Below are positions 8,585 to 17,768 of a stretch of 64,000 bases of DNA, piece after piece; within the stretch, counting starts at the first letter, position 1; each line of letters opens with the position of its first letter. The DNA is taken from contig CANXME010001997.1 of NCBI GenBank assembly GCA_948144175.1, forward strand, positions 1 to 64,000. The letters run 5' to 3'. Both the position numbers and the translations under genes were made by a program. The notes beneath the pieces were generated by a model. It saw nothing but the letters and a program-made list of their open reading frames with translations, searched no databases and had not been told where the DNA came from. The DNA is from Closterium sp. NIES-65 (taxonomy: Eukaryota > Streptophyta > Zygnematophyceae > Desmidiales > Closteriaceae).

Positions 8585-10624
8585 TTACTCACGTGGTATA
8601 CGGCGGCTAGCACGAGCAGTACGAGCAGGTGATGCCAGACGGGACACAGGCGACACAGGACGAGACTCAAGCTCACGTCGCTCTGTAAGACCGCCTGTCG
8701 GACCAGTGTAGGGAGGAGGACCAGGAAGCGGCGAGGTAGGCGGTAGCTGTGATTGCGACTGGACAGGCGGAGGACACTCTACGGAGGGGGGAGGACTAGG
8801 AGGAGGCAGCTGACCAAGAACCTGCTGAAGGAGTGGAACGAAGTACGGCCGGGGCCGTGAAGTGCCGCCAGCAGCAGCAGAGACAGCACCAGAACCTCCA
8901 GCAGCTCCAGCAGACCCCCCAGTGGCTCCAGCAGCACCTCCAGCACCTCCAGCAGCTCCAGCAGAACCGTCAGCACCTCCAGCAGCACCAGCAGAACCGC
9001 CAGGAGCTCCAGGACCTCCAATCGTGGTAGCGTCTCCAGCGGGCGGTACCTCAACACCAGGAGCTCCACTCCGGAGGCTGCAGCGCCGAGCGTACCACTC
9101 ACGTAGTCGCTGAGGGGAGGGAGGCTCCGGCTGCGACACGGCACCCGCAGGACGACTAGCCCCAGCTCCAGCAGAAGACCCAGCTCCAGGAGCCTCACGA
9201 CGAAGGCTGCAACGCTGGGAGTACCACTCACGCAGCTGCTGTGAAGAAGGAGCGCCAGCAGGCGCAGCACGGTCAGTCTCAAAGCCCCCAGCCTCAGTCC
9301 CTCTAGGCACAACACTCCCAGTCGCACCACCTCCAGGCTCAGCACCTACAGTCTCCGCACCCCCAGACTCAGCACCCCCAGTCTCCGCACCCACAGTCTC
9401 AGCACCCCCAGTCTCCGCACCCCCAGACTCAGCACCCCCAGTCTCCGCACCCGCAGTCGCAGCACCCCCAGGCTCAGCACGCTCAGTACCTCGCACAGGA
9501 CCAGAGTCAACAGCTACCTCGACAGGCTCGACCGGGTCTACCTGGGAAACACCTGAGGGAGCAGCACCCTGGGGAGGCAGGGGGTCTAACGAAGCAGCAC
9601 TTGGCATGAGAAAGAGCGGCGGAGGGGGGAGCGGGGCAGTGCGGTAGGGAAAGAGACGGTAAAAGGGTACCGACTCGTCAAAGGTGACGTCCTGAGAGGC
9701 GAAGACCCGGCGCGAGGTGGGGTGGTAAAACTGCCAACCAGGCGCGTCAGGGACAAAGCCAAGGAAGACACAGGGAACGGCATGGGAGGAGAGCTTGTCC
9801 GCGGACGTATCGCGGACAAAGGCTCGACATCCCCAGACTCGGAACACCGACGCATCGCCAACCTCCCCCGTCCAACGCAGGGTAGGCGAGGTCTCCGGAA
9901 CAGAGACACGGGGCCAGAGGTTGAGCTGATGCGCGGCGTACCGCACTGCAAACGGCCACAGGAAATGGGGGGCAGCTGCATGGATCATGGAGGTACGAGC
10001 GACCTCCATGACAAGACCAATGCGGCGCTCAGCAATCCCATTCTGCTGTGGAGAGGCCAAGAGCGTGAACGACTGGGTGATGCCGTGCTCCGCACAGTAG
10101 GCTGCCAAGAGGTCAGAGGAAAACTCGCCACCTCTGTCAGAGTGCAGACGCACGACTGGAAAGTCCGACTGGAACCTCTGGCGGAGCTGGAGACGAGCAG
10201 CGCGGATCCAGGGGATCAAGACATCAGGGACCTCACCCTTGGTACGCAAGGGGAAGACCGTGGTGTAGCGCGTGTAGTCGTCGACGACCAGCAGAAAGTA
10301 CCGCTCGTGGCCCTGTCCCCGGACGCGGGCGGGGCCCCACACGTCCAGGTGGAGAGTCTGCAGGGGAGCCTCTGTGGGAGGGAACGAGGAGGAGTGAGGA
10401 GCGGCGCGCTGCCGCCCCTCGACACAGGGAAGACAGGGAGGAGCAGGCGAGGGTGGGAGGGGAGGGAGAACCCTGGGAAGACCAAAGACAAGGTACCTGG
10501 AGTGCATGCCGCGAAGGCGCTGCACTGACGGGTGACCAAGGCGGTGGTGCCAGAGGACAGTCCTGTGGGACAGGGAGCGACACGAGCAGGGGGCAGACAG
10601 CTGACCTGACGCAGACGCAGACAC
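8585..10624 (-). CDS. El2 integrase and repeat-rich linker (679-codon open frame)
   Basis: An unbroken frame with, from the N-terminus, the GAG-pre-integrase motif HHRLGHPS plus CLPCVEGRQ, then the integrase core (LDVWGPARVRGQG, FLLVVDDYTRY, HSDRGGEFSS, SPQQNGIAERRIG). These supply the DDE residues. After the core come the copia WQFYHPTSRRVFASQDV segment and, from about residue 380, GGAETGGAES-type pentapeptide repeats (DNA about 9270-9500). Two QQLREWYSQR/QRLREWYARR segments and Gly/Ala-rich sequence follow. The same LREWYSQR motif occurs in the gag, so the linker contains a duplicated gag-derived block. The upstream protease is in another frame. Confidence 0.82.
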   Translation of the reverse strand: MSASASGQLSAPCSCRSLSHRTVLWHHRLGHPSVQRLRGMHSRYLVFGLPRVLPPLPPSPAPPCLPCVEGRQRAAPHSSSFPPTEAPLQTLHLDVWGPARVRGQGHERYFLLVVDDYTRYTTVFPLRTKGEVPDVLIPWIRAARLQLRQRFQSDFPVVRLHSDRGGEFSSDLLAAYCAEHGITQSFTLLASPQQNGIAERRIGLVMEVARTSMIHAAAPHFLWPFAVRYAAHQLNLWPRVSVPETSPTLRWTGEVGDASVFRVWGCRAFVRDTSADKLSSHAVPCVFLGFVPDAPGWQFYHPTSRRVFASQDVTFDESVPFYRLFPYRTAPLPPPPLFLMPSAASLDPLPPQGAAPSGVSQVDPVEPVEVAVDSGPVRGTERAEPGGAATAGAETGGAESGGAETGGAETVGAETGGAESGGAETVGAEPGGGATGSVVPRGTEAGGFETDRAAPAGAPSSQQLREWYSQRCSLRREAPGAGSSAGAGASRPAGAVSQPEPPSPQRLREWYARRCSLRSGAPGVEVPPAGDATTIGGPGAPGGSAGAAGGADGSAGAAGGAGGAAGATGGSAGAAGGSGAVSAAAGGTSRPRPYFVPLLQQVLGQLPPPSPPPSVECPPPVQSQSQLPPTSPLPGPPPYTGPTGGLTERRELESRPVSPVSRLASPARTARASRRIPRE

Positions 10625-11290
10625 AGCTGACCTGACGCAGACGCAGACGCAGCTACCTGAGGAGACTCAGTGGTCAGTGTGTACACGTCCGACCCCGGCT
10701 GCCGAGTGAAGGTAGCGAGGTGACGTCCCGTCCGAGCACACGTGCAGTGCGTCACACGCTCGTAGGCCGGGGTGAACTGGTGAACACCCGCGTCCTGGAG
10801 TGCGGAACCCGCCACCAAGTTCGTAGAGAACGAGGGGAGGTAGAGGCCAGACAGCGTGCCAGACGGGACAGCAGGACAAGGGAGGGCAGTGGTGGAGGTC
10901 GCAAGGACCGGACCCCCTGAGGGGTCAGCCAGAGAGACAGCAACCGGTCGCGGAAGCTGCTCTAGGGCAGTGCGGTCACGAAAGAAACAGCGGGAAGCAC
11001 CTGAGTCCAGTGTGAAGGTATGTAGTGCCGCAGTAGGTGCGGTGCGAGCAGACGCAGACGCACTAGCACCTAGGGCAGCAGCCTCACCATGACCTAGAGC
11101 AGCAGACGCGCTAGCACCTAGAGCTGCAGCCTCACTGGTCCCAATGCGGGTGAGGCGGAACACTCTGGTAACAGTCACCCTCAGCACTAATAGTGAATGC
11201 ATACATAGCAGCAAGAATAGCATCATAATCAAGAGCAAAGACATCAATCCCCTTCTTAAGCAGATCAGCCCAGCGGGGCAGCTCAGAGGC
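10600..11290 (-). pseudogene. El2 aspartic protease region
   Basis: The minus strand encodes ALHTFTLDSGASRCFFRD (retropepsin DSGA motif), VSLADPSGGPVLATSTT, LPSFSTNLVAGSALQDAG and HCTCARTGRHLATFTRQ, the usual copia protease-to-integrase junction. The region is in a different frame from both the gag (ends 11300) and the integrase frame (starts 10624), so the polyprotein is broken by two frame changes. Confidence 0.75.
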
Positions 11291-11299
11291 ATCAAGAAA

Positions 11300-12520
11300 C
11301 TACTCGCGCCAGGCGTCGTCGAGGCGAAAGAAACAGCGTTGCGCAGTGTGAAACCTCCCACAAGTCTGGCCAGTGCGGTCACCTGTGCGGATGACATACG
11401 GGCAGGTACCCCTTCCCCAAGACCCCCCACGCTGAGAGTACCACTCACGGAGCTGCTGAGGCGAGGGAGCCTCGCCGGGGCGCTGCTGGTGCTGCCTCTG
11501 GCCACCGCCAAACCCCCCACGCTGTACCGCTCCACCGCGCCCGCCACCTGCTCCACCGCCGCCACCAATGCCAGCACCACCGCCACCACCCCCACCACCG
11601 TCGCCGCCGCCACCACCCCCAGTGCCACCACTGACCCCCCCACCACCCGCGCCACTCCCACTCCCGCCACCACCCCCGCCCCCCCCACCTCCTCCACCGT
11701 CGCCGCCCCCGCCTCCACCTCCACCACCCCTACCTCCCTTGCCCCTGCCGCCCTTGCGTCTCCCACTAGGAGCAGACGCGGCCCCGACTCTCTCAGCTCT
11801 GAGGAAGTCGACAGCAGCAGCAGATGGAATGGAGGGGAGGAGGGGGGAGGGGGAGCACCCCTCAAAGAAGGGGGTACGGGGGTCACCACGAGAGGCACCT
11901 ACAGCTACAATGCTCTTCTCAGCTGCTAGGAGCTCCTTTTCGAGGAGGTCGACAGTGAGGTCAGTGGGGGAGAGGGCGAGAAACTGGTCCCTGACAGTGC
12001 GAAGGGAGTCAGGGAGGCGGGTGACAAGGTGGTACAGTGTGAGGTACATCGGGGGGGGGTTCTTGGCGAGGAAATCGGGGGGGAGCGCTGCACGGTAGCG
12101 GAGGTCACTGGTACGGAGGTGAGTGATGAGGTCAGCTACAGTGGCAAAGGCGGACAGGTCTGGGAAAAGGTAGGGCAGTGAGAGACGGCCGATGGCAGCT
12201 GTGGCAGGTGAGGAGTAGCGCGCGACTACTGCGTCGTACAGCTCCTTGGCGGTCTTATGCTGTCCGAAGTGCTCGCGCTCATCTAACGGTAGGTGACTGC
12301 GAGCGGCTAGGCGAGCGTGTGCATCACGGGTCTGCCACTTGGAGCGAGCAGTACTGTCAGCAGTAGCAGGAGGTGCGGGAGCAGTGCCTGACGTATGGTC
12401 ATACAGTGAGACATCGTCTTTGGCAGTGATCTGAAGGAACAGGTGAAGATCATCTAGCCATACTTCAAACTTAATCGGGCGACCCTCAGCGTCAAAGGTG
12501 AGAATGGATGGGGTGGCCAT
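11300..12520 (-). CDS. El2 gag (406 codons, frame ends early)
   Basis: The ATG (complement of 12518-12520) gives MATPSILTFDAEGRPIKFEV, the copia gag domain. HFGQHKTAKELYDAVVARYS and the LEKELLAAEKSIVAVGASRG segment follow. A glycine tract of about 90 residues (DNA about 11560-11760) comes next, then GGGQRQHQQ and SPQQLREWYSQR. The Cys/His segment that follows has C-x13-C-x3-H-x4-C spacing instead of the usual CCHC knuckle. The frame ends at 11300 by a frameshift relative to El1. It would package element RNA. Confidence 0.8.
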   Translation of the reverse strand: MATPSILTFDAEGRPIKFEVWLDDLHLFLQITAKDDVSLYDHTSGTAPAPPATADSTARSKWQTRDAHARLAARSHLPLDEREHFGQHKTAKELYDAVVARYSSPATAAIGRLSLPYLFPDLSAFATVADLITHLRTSDLRYRAALPPDFLAKNPPPMYLTLYHLVTRLPDSLRTVRDQFLALSPTDLTVDLLEKELLAAEKSIVAVGASRGDPRTPFFEGCSPSPLLPSIPSAAAVDFLRAERVGAASAPSGRRKGGRGKGGRGGGGGGGGGDGGGGGGGGGGGGSGSGAGGGGVSGGTGGGGGGDGGGGGGGGAGIGGGGGAGGGRGGAVQRGGFGGGQRQHQQRPGEAPSPQQLREWYSQRGGSWGRGTCPYVIRTGDRTGQTCGRFHTAQRCFFRLDDAWRE

Positions 12521-13085
12521 TGTGGCAGTAGGAACAGTAGCAGTAGTAACAGTAGTACAGTAGGAACAGGAACAGGAGTTGCTGCAGGTGGGGCACAGTA
12601 GGGCGGCGCGGCTCGGTTCGGGCGGCGCGGCTCGGTTCGGGCTGTGCGGCTCGGCTCGGTCTGGGCTACACGGCGGCGCGCGCCTAGGGGACGTGCGCGT
12701 AGGCGGCTGTAGCGGGCAGGCCGGGGCCGCTCGTGGGCCTTACTAGCTCGCGGGTGGCCTAGGGAGGGCGTCGCGGCGGCCTACGGGTGGCTCACGGGCG
12801 GCGCGCGGCTAGGGGGGCCGGTCGACGGGCTGCTCGTGGCGGCGTGGGCGGCTAACGGGCGGCGCGCGCTCAGAATCGGCCGCGCGCGGGCTGCTAGGGG
12901 GCGACGCGCGGGGAAAAAAAAAAAAGGCCGCGCGCGGCACTAGCGAGCCGCGCACAGGCAGCAGGAGGAGATGAGGTGCACGAGGGCGCACTAGGGGAAC
13001 GGCGCTCGAGGGCGCTAGGACGATGGGGCGCTCGAGGGTGCTTCTAACGGTGGGCCCTTAGGTGAGTCCTAGGTCTAGAACCTAA
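12521..13085 (-). repeat. GC-rich leader of El2
   Basis: The 565 bases between primer site and gag are GC-rich with short repeats (GGGCGGCGCGGCTCGGTTC at about 12600-12640) and an A12 tract at 12914-12925. No coding sequence is supported here. Confidence 0.55.
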
Positions 13086-13097
13086 GCTCTGCTACCA
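13086..13097 (-). other. Primer-binding site of El2
   Basis: On the minus strand TGGTAGCAGAGC follows the LTR directly, one base different from the tRNA-iMet site TGGTATCAGAGC. Confidence 0.8.
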
Positions 13098-13224
13098 TGT
13101 CAGAATCAGAAAGGTGTGTGAACTATGAAAAGATGGAGTACAAGTAGTAAACCCTAGTTTTGTGTACCCCCTAAAGGCTAACCCACTAGAGCCTACACAA
13201 CAACAACACATACAATGTTTAACA
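13098..13224 (-). repeat. 5' LTR of El2 (127 bp)
   Basis: Read on the minus strand it starts TGTTAAACATTG and ends TTCTGATTCTGACA. It shares TGTAGGCT, TAGTGGG, AGGGTTT, TTGTACTC and TCATAGT blocks with the El1 LTR. Its left neighbour is the primer site and its right neighbour is El3 RT coding sequence, which fixes both ends. Confidence 0.85.
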
Positions 13225-13228
13225 GAGG

Positions 13229-14665
13229 GTGCTCAGCGGGAAGTGGGTTTTTCGCCTGAAAACTAACGCTGACGGCACTATTGAGCGTTTCAAGGCACGC
13301 TGGGTCGTATGCGGGTACGATCAGCGCCATGGCATCGACTTCGATCAAACCTTCGCTCCCGTCAGTCGCCACACCTCAGTCCGGGTTCTACTCGCCATTG
13401 CCGCCGCAAAGCACCTGCCACTACGACAGATCGACGTAAAGAACGCGTTTTTGTACGCGTTGGTGGACGCCACCATCTTTGTGGAACGGCCGCACGCCTA
13501 CGGGGAAGGTGATCCCAGGGTCTGTCAACTGAAGAAGTCCTTCTACGGGATCAAGCAGGCGCCTCGCCTCTGGCAGCAGCACCTGCACAAAATTCTCCTC
13601 GAAATCGGCTTCAAGCAGCTCCCACACGACCCGGGAATGTATCGCCTTCACTTCAGTGGAGACTACATCCTCCTGATAGTCTACGTCGACGACCTGCTGT
13701 ACACGGGCACCTGCAACAAACTTCTGGATCAGTTTCAGGAGAACCTGGCGCAGCGCGTAGACATCACCATCAACCTCGAAGTGAAGCAGTTTTTGGGGTT
13801 AAACATCACTTACGCACCAAAAGCAATCCATCTGTCAGCCTCCAAGTATGCAGAGCAGCTGGGGGAACGCTTCAACATCTCTCCCGCACCACTCTCAACT
13901 CCCTACCGCAACCCCAGCACCAACTACAAAACGGATAACAAACCACTGTCACCCGCAGGGCTCCAACTGTACCAGCAGCAACTGGGTTGTCTGCTGTTCG
14001 CCTCTGTCACCTGTCGACCCGACCTTTCGTACATCGCTAGCCAACTGGCGCAGTATTCTCGCAAGCCAGTAGCTGAGAACCAGCTGGACCTGGAACGCGC
14101 CCTGCAGTACCTCAAGTCTACGCCTGACATTGGGCTCTCCTATTCCACGCTGACGACGACCTCCTTCAACCTCAACGGCTACGTGGACGCAGATCACGCC
14201 GCTGACCCTGACAATCGACGGTCCCGAACCGGCTTTGTTTTTCGCCTGGAACCAACTGGGCCAATCTCCTGGAACTCACAAAAGCAGGAGCTGGTTGCCC
14301 TGTCGTCGGCTGAAGCAGAATACATCGCCGCGACAGCAGCAGTTCGCGAAGGCCTGTACCTGCAAGAGCTGTTACAGGAAGCGAAAATTCCAACCTCGCC
14401 TACCTTTCGCCTTCACTGCGACAACCAGAGTGCCATCAGGATTGCGAACAAGCCTGGTTTCGTGAACCGCATGAAGCACATCGCACTTCGGTACTTTTTC
14501 GTCAAGAACGAAATTGACCAAGGCAAAGTTGACCTCGCCTACTGCCCGACCACTGAGATGGCAGCAGACTTCCTCACCAAGCGACTGCCACGTCAGCAGT
14601 ACAAGCACTGCTCTTACCTCACCGGAGTAGTCAAGCGAGTCAGCTCCTCCTGCGCCCAGGAATGA
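13229..14665 (+). CDS. El3 reverse transcriptase / RNase H (5'-truncated, otherwise intact)
   Basis: The open frame enters from the El2 breakpoint with VLSGKWVFRLKTNADGTIE and continues without interruption. It carries FKARWVVCGYDQRHGIDFDQ, QIDVKNAFLYALVD, KSFYGIKQAPRLWQQ and the catalytic VYVDDLLYTG. The connection and RNase H follow with GYVDADHAADPDNRRSRTGF, LSSAEAEYIAA, LHCDNQSAIRIA and KHIALRYFFVKN. It ends with TGA at 14663-14665, eight bases before the LTR. Intact coding suggests El3 was recently active before it was split. There is no start codon of its own; the N-terminal part is lost. Confidence 0.9.
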   Translation: MLSGKWVFRLKTNADGTIERFKARWVVCGYDQRHGIDFDQTFAPVSRHTSVRVLLAIAAAKHLPLRQIDVKNAFLYALVDATIFVERPHAYGEGDPRVCQLKKSFYGIKQAPRLWQQHLHKILLEIGFKQLPHDPGMYRLHFSGDYILLIVYVDDLLYTGTCNKLLDQFQENLAQRVDITINLEVKQFLGLNITYAPKAIHLSASKYAEQLGERFNISPAPLSTPYRNPSTNYKTDNKPLSPAGLQLYQQQLGCLLFASVTCRPDLSYIASQLAQYSRKPVAENQLDLERALQYLKSTPDIGLSYSTLTTTSFNLNGYVDADHAADPDNRRSRTGFVFRLEPTGPISWNSQKQELVALSSAEAEYIAATAAVREGLYLQELLQEAKIPTSPTFRLHCDNQSAIRIANKPGFVNRMKHIALRYFFVKNEIDQGKVDLAYCPTTEMAADFLTKRLPRQQYKHCSYLTGVVKRVSSSCAQE

Positions 14666-14672
14666 AGGGGAG

Positions 14673-15084
14673 TGTTACGATATGAAGTTTTATGAGTAAG
14701 GCATTCATGTATGCTGCAGGAGCCGACTCTACCGAGTACGAAGTCGAGGAGTCAGAAGAGTCGAAACGTCGCAGCAACCGCCTGACCAAGACCGGTGCAG
14801 GCAGAAACACTTGAAGTGAAAAAGGCGGGAACAGGTTCAAAACGGGTTCCCGCGCCGCACGATTTGAATTTGCTGAAATAAAGGGAATGTACCCCTTAGA
14901 GTACATGGCTAGTCTAGGTCTTTTCGTATTCCCCTGTACTCTTATATAAACTCGATGTATGCATGCTTTTATCAACTCAGTCATTTACATTCACTCTGAC
15001 CTGAGATTCAAAACTTCCGCTGCAACACTACTCTGCGATCAACCCTCAGCGATACTTCACTAAGTCCCACTTGGGATTGTAACA
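14673..15084 (+). repeat. 3' LTR of El3 (412 bp)
   Basis: It has TGTTAC...GTAACA ends (short inverted repeat) and a TATATAAACTC box at about 14944-14954, a likely promoter. It is directly preceded by a purine-rich tract. The matching 5' LTR is not in the window. Confidence 0.8.
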
Positions 15085-15507
15085 CAAACCTTCTAGGTAT
15101 GGAAACAGGTTCGGAGCCGAAGCTACATTGCCAATGAAATGTCAAGAGTTGTCGAAAGTCTCATGTACCTGAATTTTGTTTTCCAATTGGTGCTGAGGCA
15201 AAAGTGGGGGAGTGTCGCACGCCAACTTCCCTAGCCAACCAGTCCGCCTCGCCTAGAAAAACAAGGTAACTCAACTTCAAATGTTTTGCAGTTGATGGCA
15301 GAATCAAACCAGACCCTGGTTTTAAAAAACCCTACCCCAAGGAAAACAAGCTACAAGTTTATGCAACGAATGCAACAGGGTAGTACGTGTATTGTGATGT
15401 TCGAGGATGACATTCATTTACACGTCAGCAGCAGCGTCCGACAATCCCAGGGCCTGGCTTTTCAAATTGTCCCGAATTTCGTACCACAGTACCGAAGCGA
15501 AGGGGCC
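15085..15507. other. Spacer between El3 and the chromovirus
   Basis: No coding sequence, repeat or RNA gene is recognised here. It is the flanking sequence in which both elements sit. Confidence 0.5.
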
Positions 15508-15842
15508 TGTAAGGAAAACCTCTTTTTCCTTACTTCACATCTCTGCTCAACGCGTACATCACAGTCAACAACCGTTACCACTCGCGATTCTCGCATCGAC
15601 AATCCGCCCACCACTTTCGCACGTCGCATCCCGACCTCACGGCTCGGCGGGTAACCCGCGCTCCGGGCCTCCGCTTCGACACATTTTCCCAACCTCAGTG
15701 CCAGGCCCGTCGCGCGACACTCACAGCCATTAACTGTTACCACTGTAGCTTCGCTATATATTCTTCGCCCATTCCTTCGCTCATTGTACTTGTTGCTTCG
15801 ATAGTGCAATCTTCGTTCGTTCACTCAATTGCACTCGTAACA
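15508..15842 (+). repeat. 5' LTR of El4 (335 bp)
   Basis: It starts TGTAAGGAAAACC and ends CACTCGTAACA. The first 28 bp match 20722-20749 exactly. A TATATA box is present near 15755. Confidence 0.8.
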
Positions 15843-15844
15843 CT

Positions 15845-15858
15845 TGGTATTCAGAGCC
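15845..15858 (+). other. Primer-binding site of El4
   Basis: TGGTATTCAGAGCC resembles the tRNA-iMet site TGGTATCAGAGCC with one inserted T, two bases after the LTR. Confidence 0.65.
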
Positions 15859-16024
15859 TACGATCTCTTCTCGGACCGCACCCACACCTTCGCTTCCCCA
15901 CTATCTCAAATTTTGGGGGGGGTAGACGTCTCTCAGCGATACAGCACCGCCGCTCGTAGTGCTCTCTCGTAAGCACGCACGGCCACGACTGAGGCTCTGG
16001 CTGAGCTCGCCCGACACCCCCGCC

Positions 16025-17175
16025 ATGGCCGAATTCACGCTCGCCACATTGACGCAGGAGCAGCTCGACCGTCTGGTACGCCAACTCGAAGATTCGACGC
16101 TCGAAATTGCCACGCTCACAGCAGAGCGTGACGCCGCGCGTCAGCAATCCACGGTGAACACTCCAGCAGCACCACACGCACCAACAAATACACCTGCGCA
16201 ATCAGACGAGCCGATCGTCATCTCGTCCGGTACACCAACACCACACGACAGCATGGGACAGTGCTCAGGCGCAGCCAGTGATAGCGCCGCCCAACCAATG
16301 CCTGGCATGGGAGGAAACATAGGCGCGCCAAGCCCGCGGGAGCCTCGCGAAAACCGTCGGCACGTGGAATTCGCGGCGACAAGCGTCGAACAAACCTTCA
16401 TGGCGCCAATGCCACTCAAGCCGCAACGCCCGCCTTGTTTTGACCCAAGCCAACGTGGAGGTCCGACGGTTCAATCGTGGATCTTCACGATGAACGTTTT
16501 TTTTTACGCAAACTACGTCGAGTCGGACGCAGCGAAGATTCAGTATGCCGTTTCGCTGCTAAGGGGCCCCGCCATGGACTGGTGGCGAGTCATCGTGACG
16601 TCGCCACGCGCCTACGAGCCACCGTCGCAAGAGGGAGGGCCCACGGGTCCAGTTGTTACCTGGAGTTCGTTCTGTCAAACCGCCCAATACAGCACGTGGG
16701 ATGCGTGGTGCGCAGGGCTTCGGGCGCGCTTCGAGCCGATCGCGGCTTCCATTACGGCGCGTCATAAACTGCGTACTTGGCGGCAGCTTGGGTCGGTTCA
16801 AGACTAACGAGTGGTTTTCTTGCATTATGCGAGCAAGTCGGCTACATGCACGAGGCGGAGCGGATAGACCGTTACGTTGGAGGACTGAAGCCGGACATCT
16901 CGCACGAAATCATGCTACGCGGGCTCTCGAACTTCAACGAGATCCTCGCGCTCGCCGAGAAAATCGACATTTTACGCCGTCCGAGACCGGGGTCCTACTA
17001 CGGACATCGCCCTCGGGGACCGATCGAGCACGCCACTGTACACGCTGTTGCGACGAACGCAGCTGCTGCGCCGTTTAAGGGGCGCTGCTTTGCTTGCAAC
17101 AGGCCGGGCCATCGCAAGAGCGAATGCCCAGAGGAGCTAAGGCGCCGCGGAGCAGAGCAGGGAAGGGAGTCTTAG
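16025..17175 (+). pseudogene. El4 gag with CCHC zinc knuckle, one frameshift
   Basis: ATG 16025 begins MAEFTLATLTQEQLDRLV, a coiled-coil-like start. A disordered Pro/Ala segment follows, then the retrotransposon gag core (WIFTMNVFFYANYVESDAAK, LLRGPAMDWWR, FEPIAASITARHKL). The frame breaks near 16800 and continues from about 16820 (LCEQVGYMHEAERIDRYVGG). The zinc knuckle CFACNRPGHRKSEC (C-x2-C-x4-H-x4-C) is at about 17086-17127. The protein would form the particle and bind RNA. Confidence 0.85.
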
Positions 17176-17699
17176 AGGCAGGGAAACGCCAGCAGTCAGT
17201 AGAAGTTGGGCCAACTACTGACGAGACTGCCTGCTCGCCCAACCACACCGACCCTCACCGAGTCACAGTACCGATTGACGCCATCGATCGGGCTCGGATG
17301 AATAAGGAGGGTACAGCGACGGATTCCCCAGTACTGATCCACGGGAAAATACAGGGAGCAGCGGTGAAGATTTTTATTGACGGAGGAGCAAGCCACAGCT
17401 TAGTTAATACCGCAACTGCACGGAAGCTGCAACTGACACTTAACCGTTGTTTACCGGAGATAGACGCACGCTTAGTCGACGGCACGCCGCTGGCCATACG
17501 GGAGAAAGTAGAGAGGGTCAAAGTCCGCTGCGGGGGAAATTTCGGGTTTACACAGGAAATGCTCGCAACGACACTGGATGGGCACGAAATTTTATTGGGG
17601 CGTGATTGGTTGCGACGGTATAACCCGCGAATTGACTGGACGACGGGTAGCTGCACCGTGCGAATTAATGGTAACTGGGTTCAACTACCTCGCTGGTAG
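17094..17699 (+). pseudogene. El4 aspartic protease region
   Basis: The frame carries PVLIHGKIQGAAVKIFIDGG at about 17328-17387 with the active-site motif IDGGAS, where most retropepsins have D-S/T-G-A. It then has LVNTATARKLQL and the flap/end motif HEILLGRDWLRRYNPRIDW. It is a third frame relative to gag and pol, and ends with TAG at 17697-17699. Confidence 0.75.
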
Positions 17700-17768
17700 T
17701 CGCCCGAGTCTTCAACGATACACGTCAACGCCGTCACACTGAAACGGGCTGTCGCTGCTGGAGCTGAC

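Larger units (their letters stand above)
7660..13224 (-). mobile_element. El2 copia retrotransposon, main part (RT to 5' LTR)
   Basis: This minus-strand element reads, from right to left, LTR (13224-13098), primer site, GC-rich leader, gag, protease, integrase, repeat linker and the first part of RT. It is split by El1 and continues at 403-1. Its 5' LTR abuts El3 coding sequence at 13225, so El2 is inserted in El3. The expected target duplicate (13225-13229, GAGGG) cannot be checked because the other end is outside the window. Protein similarity to El1 is high throughout, so they are sister families. Confidence 0.93.
13225..15084 (+). mobile_element. El3 copia retrotransposon, 3' portion
   Basis: RT and RNase H coding sequence is followed by a polypurine tract (14661-14672, AATGAAGGGGAG) and an LTR (14673-15084). 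The 5' part is missing because El2 is inserted at 13224/13225; it should lie left of the window. The sequence is clearly a different copia lineage from El1/El2 (no pentapeptide linker visible, different RT, 412-bp LTR). Confidence 0.9.
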
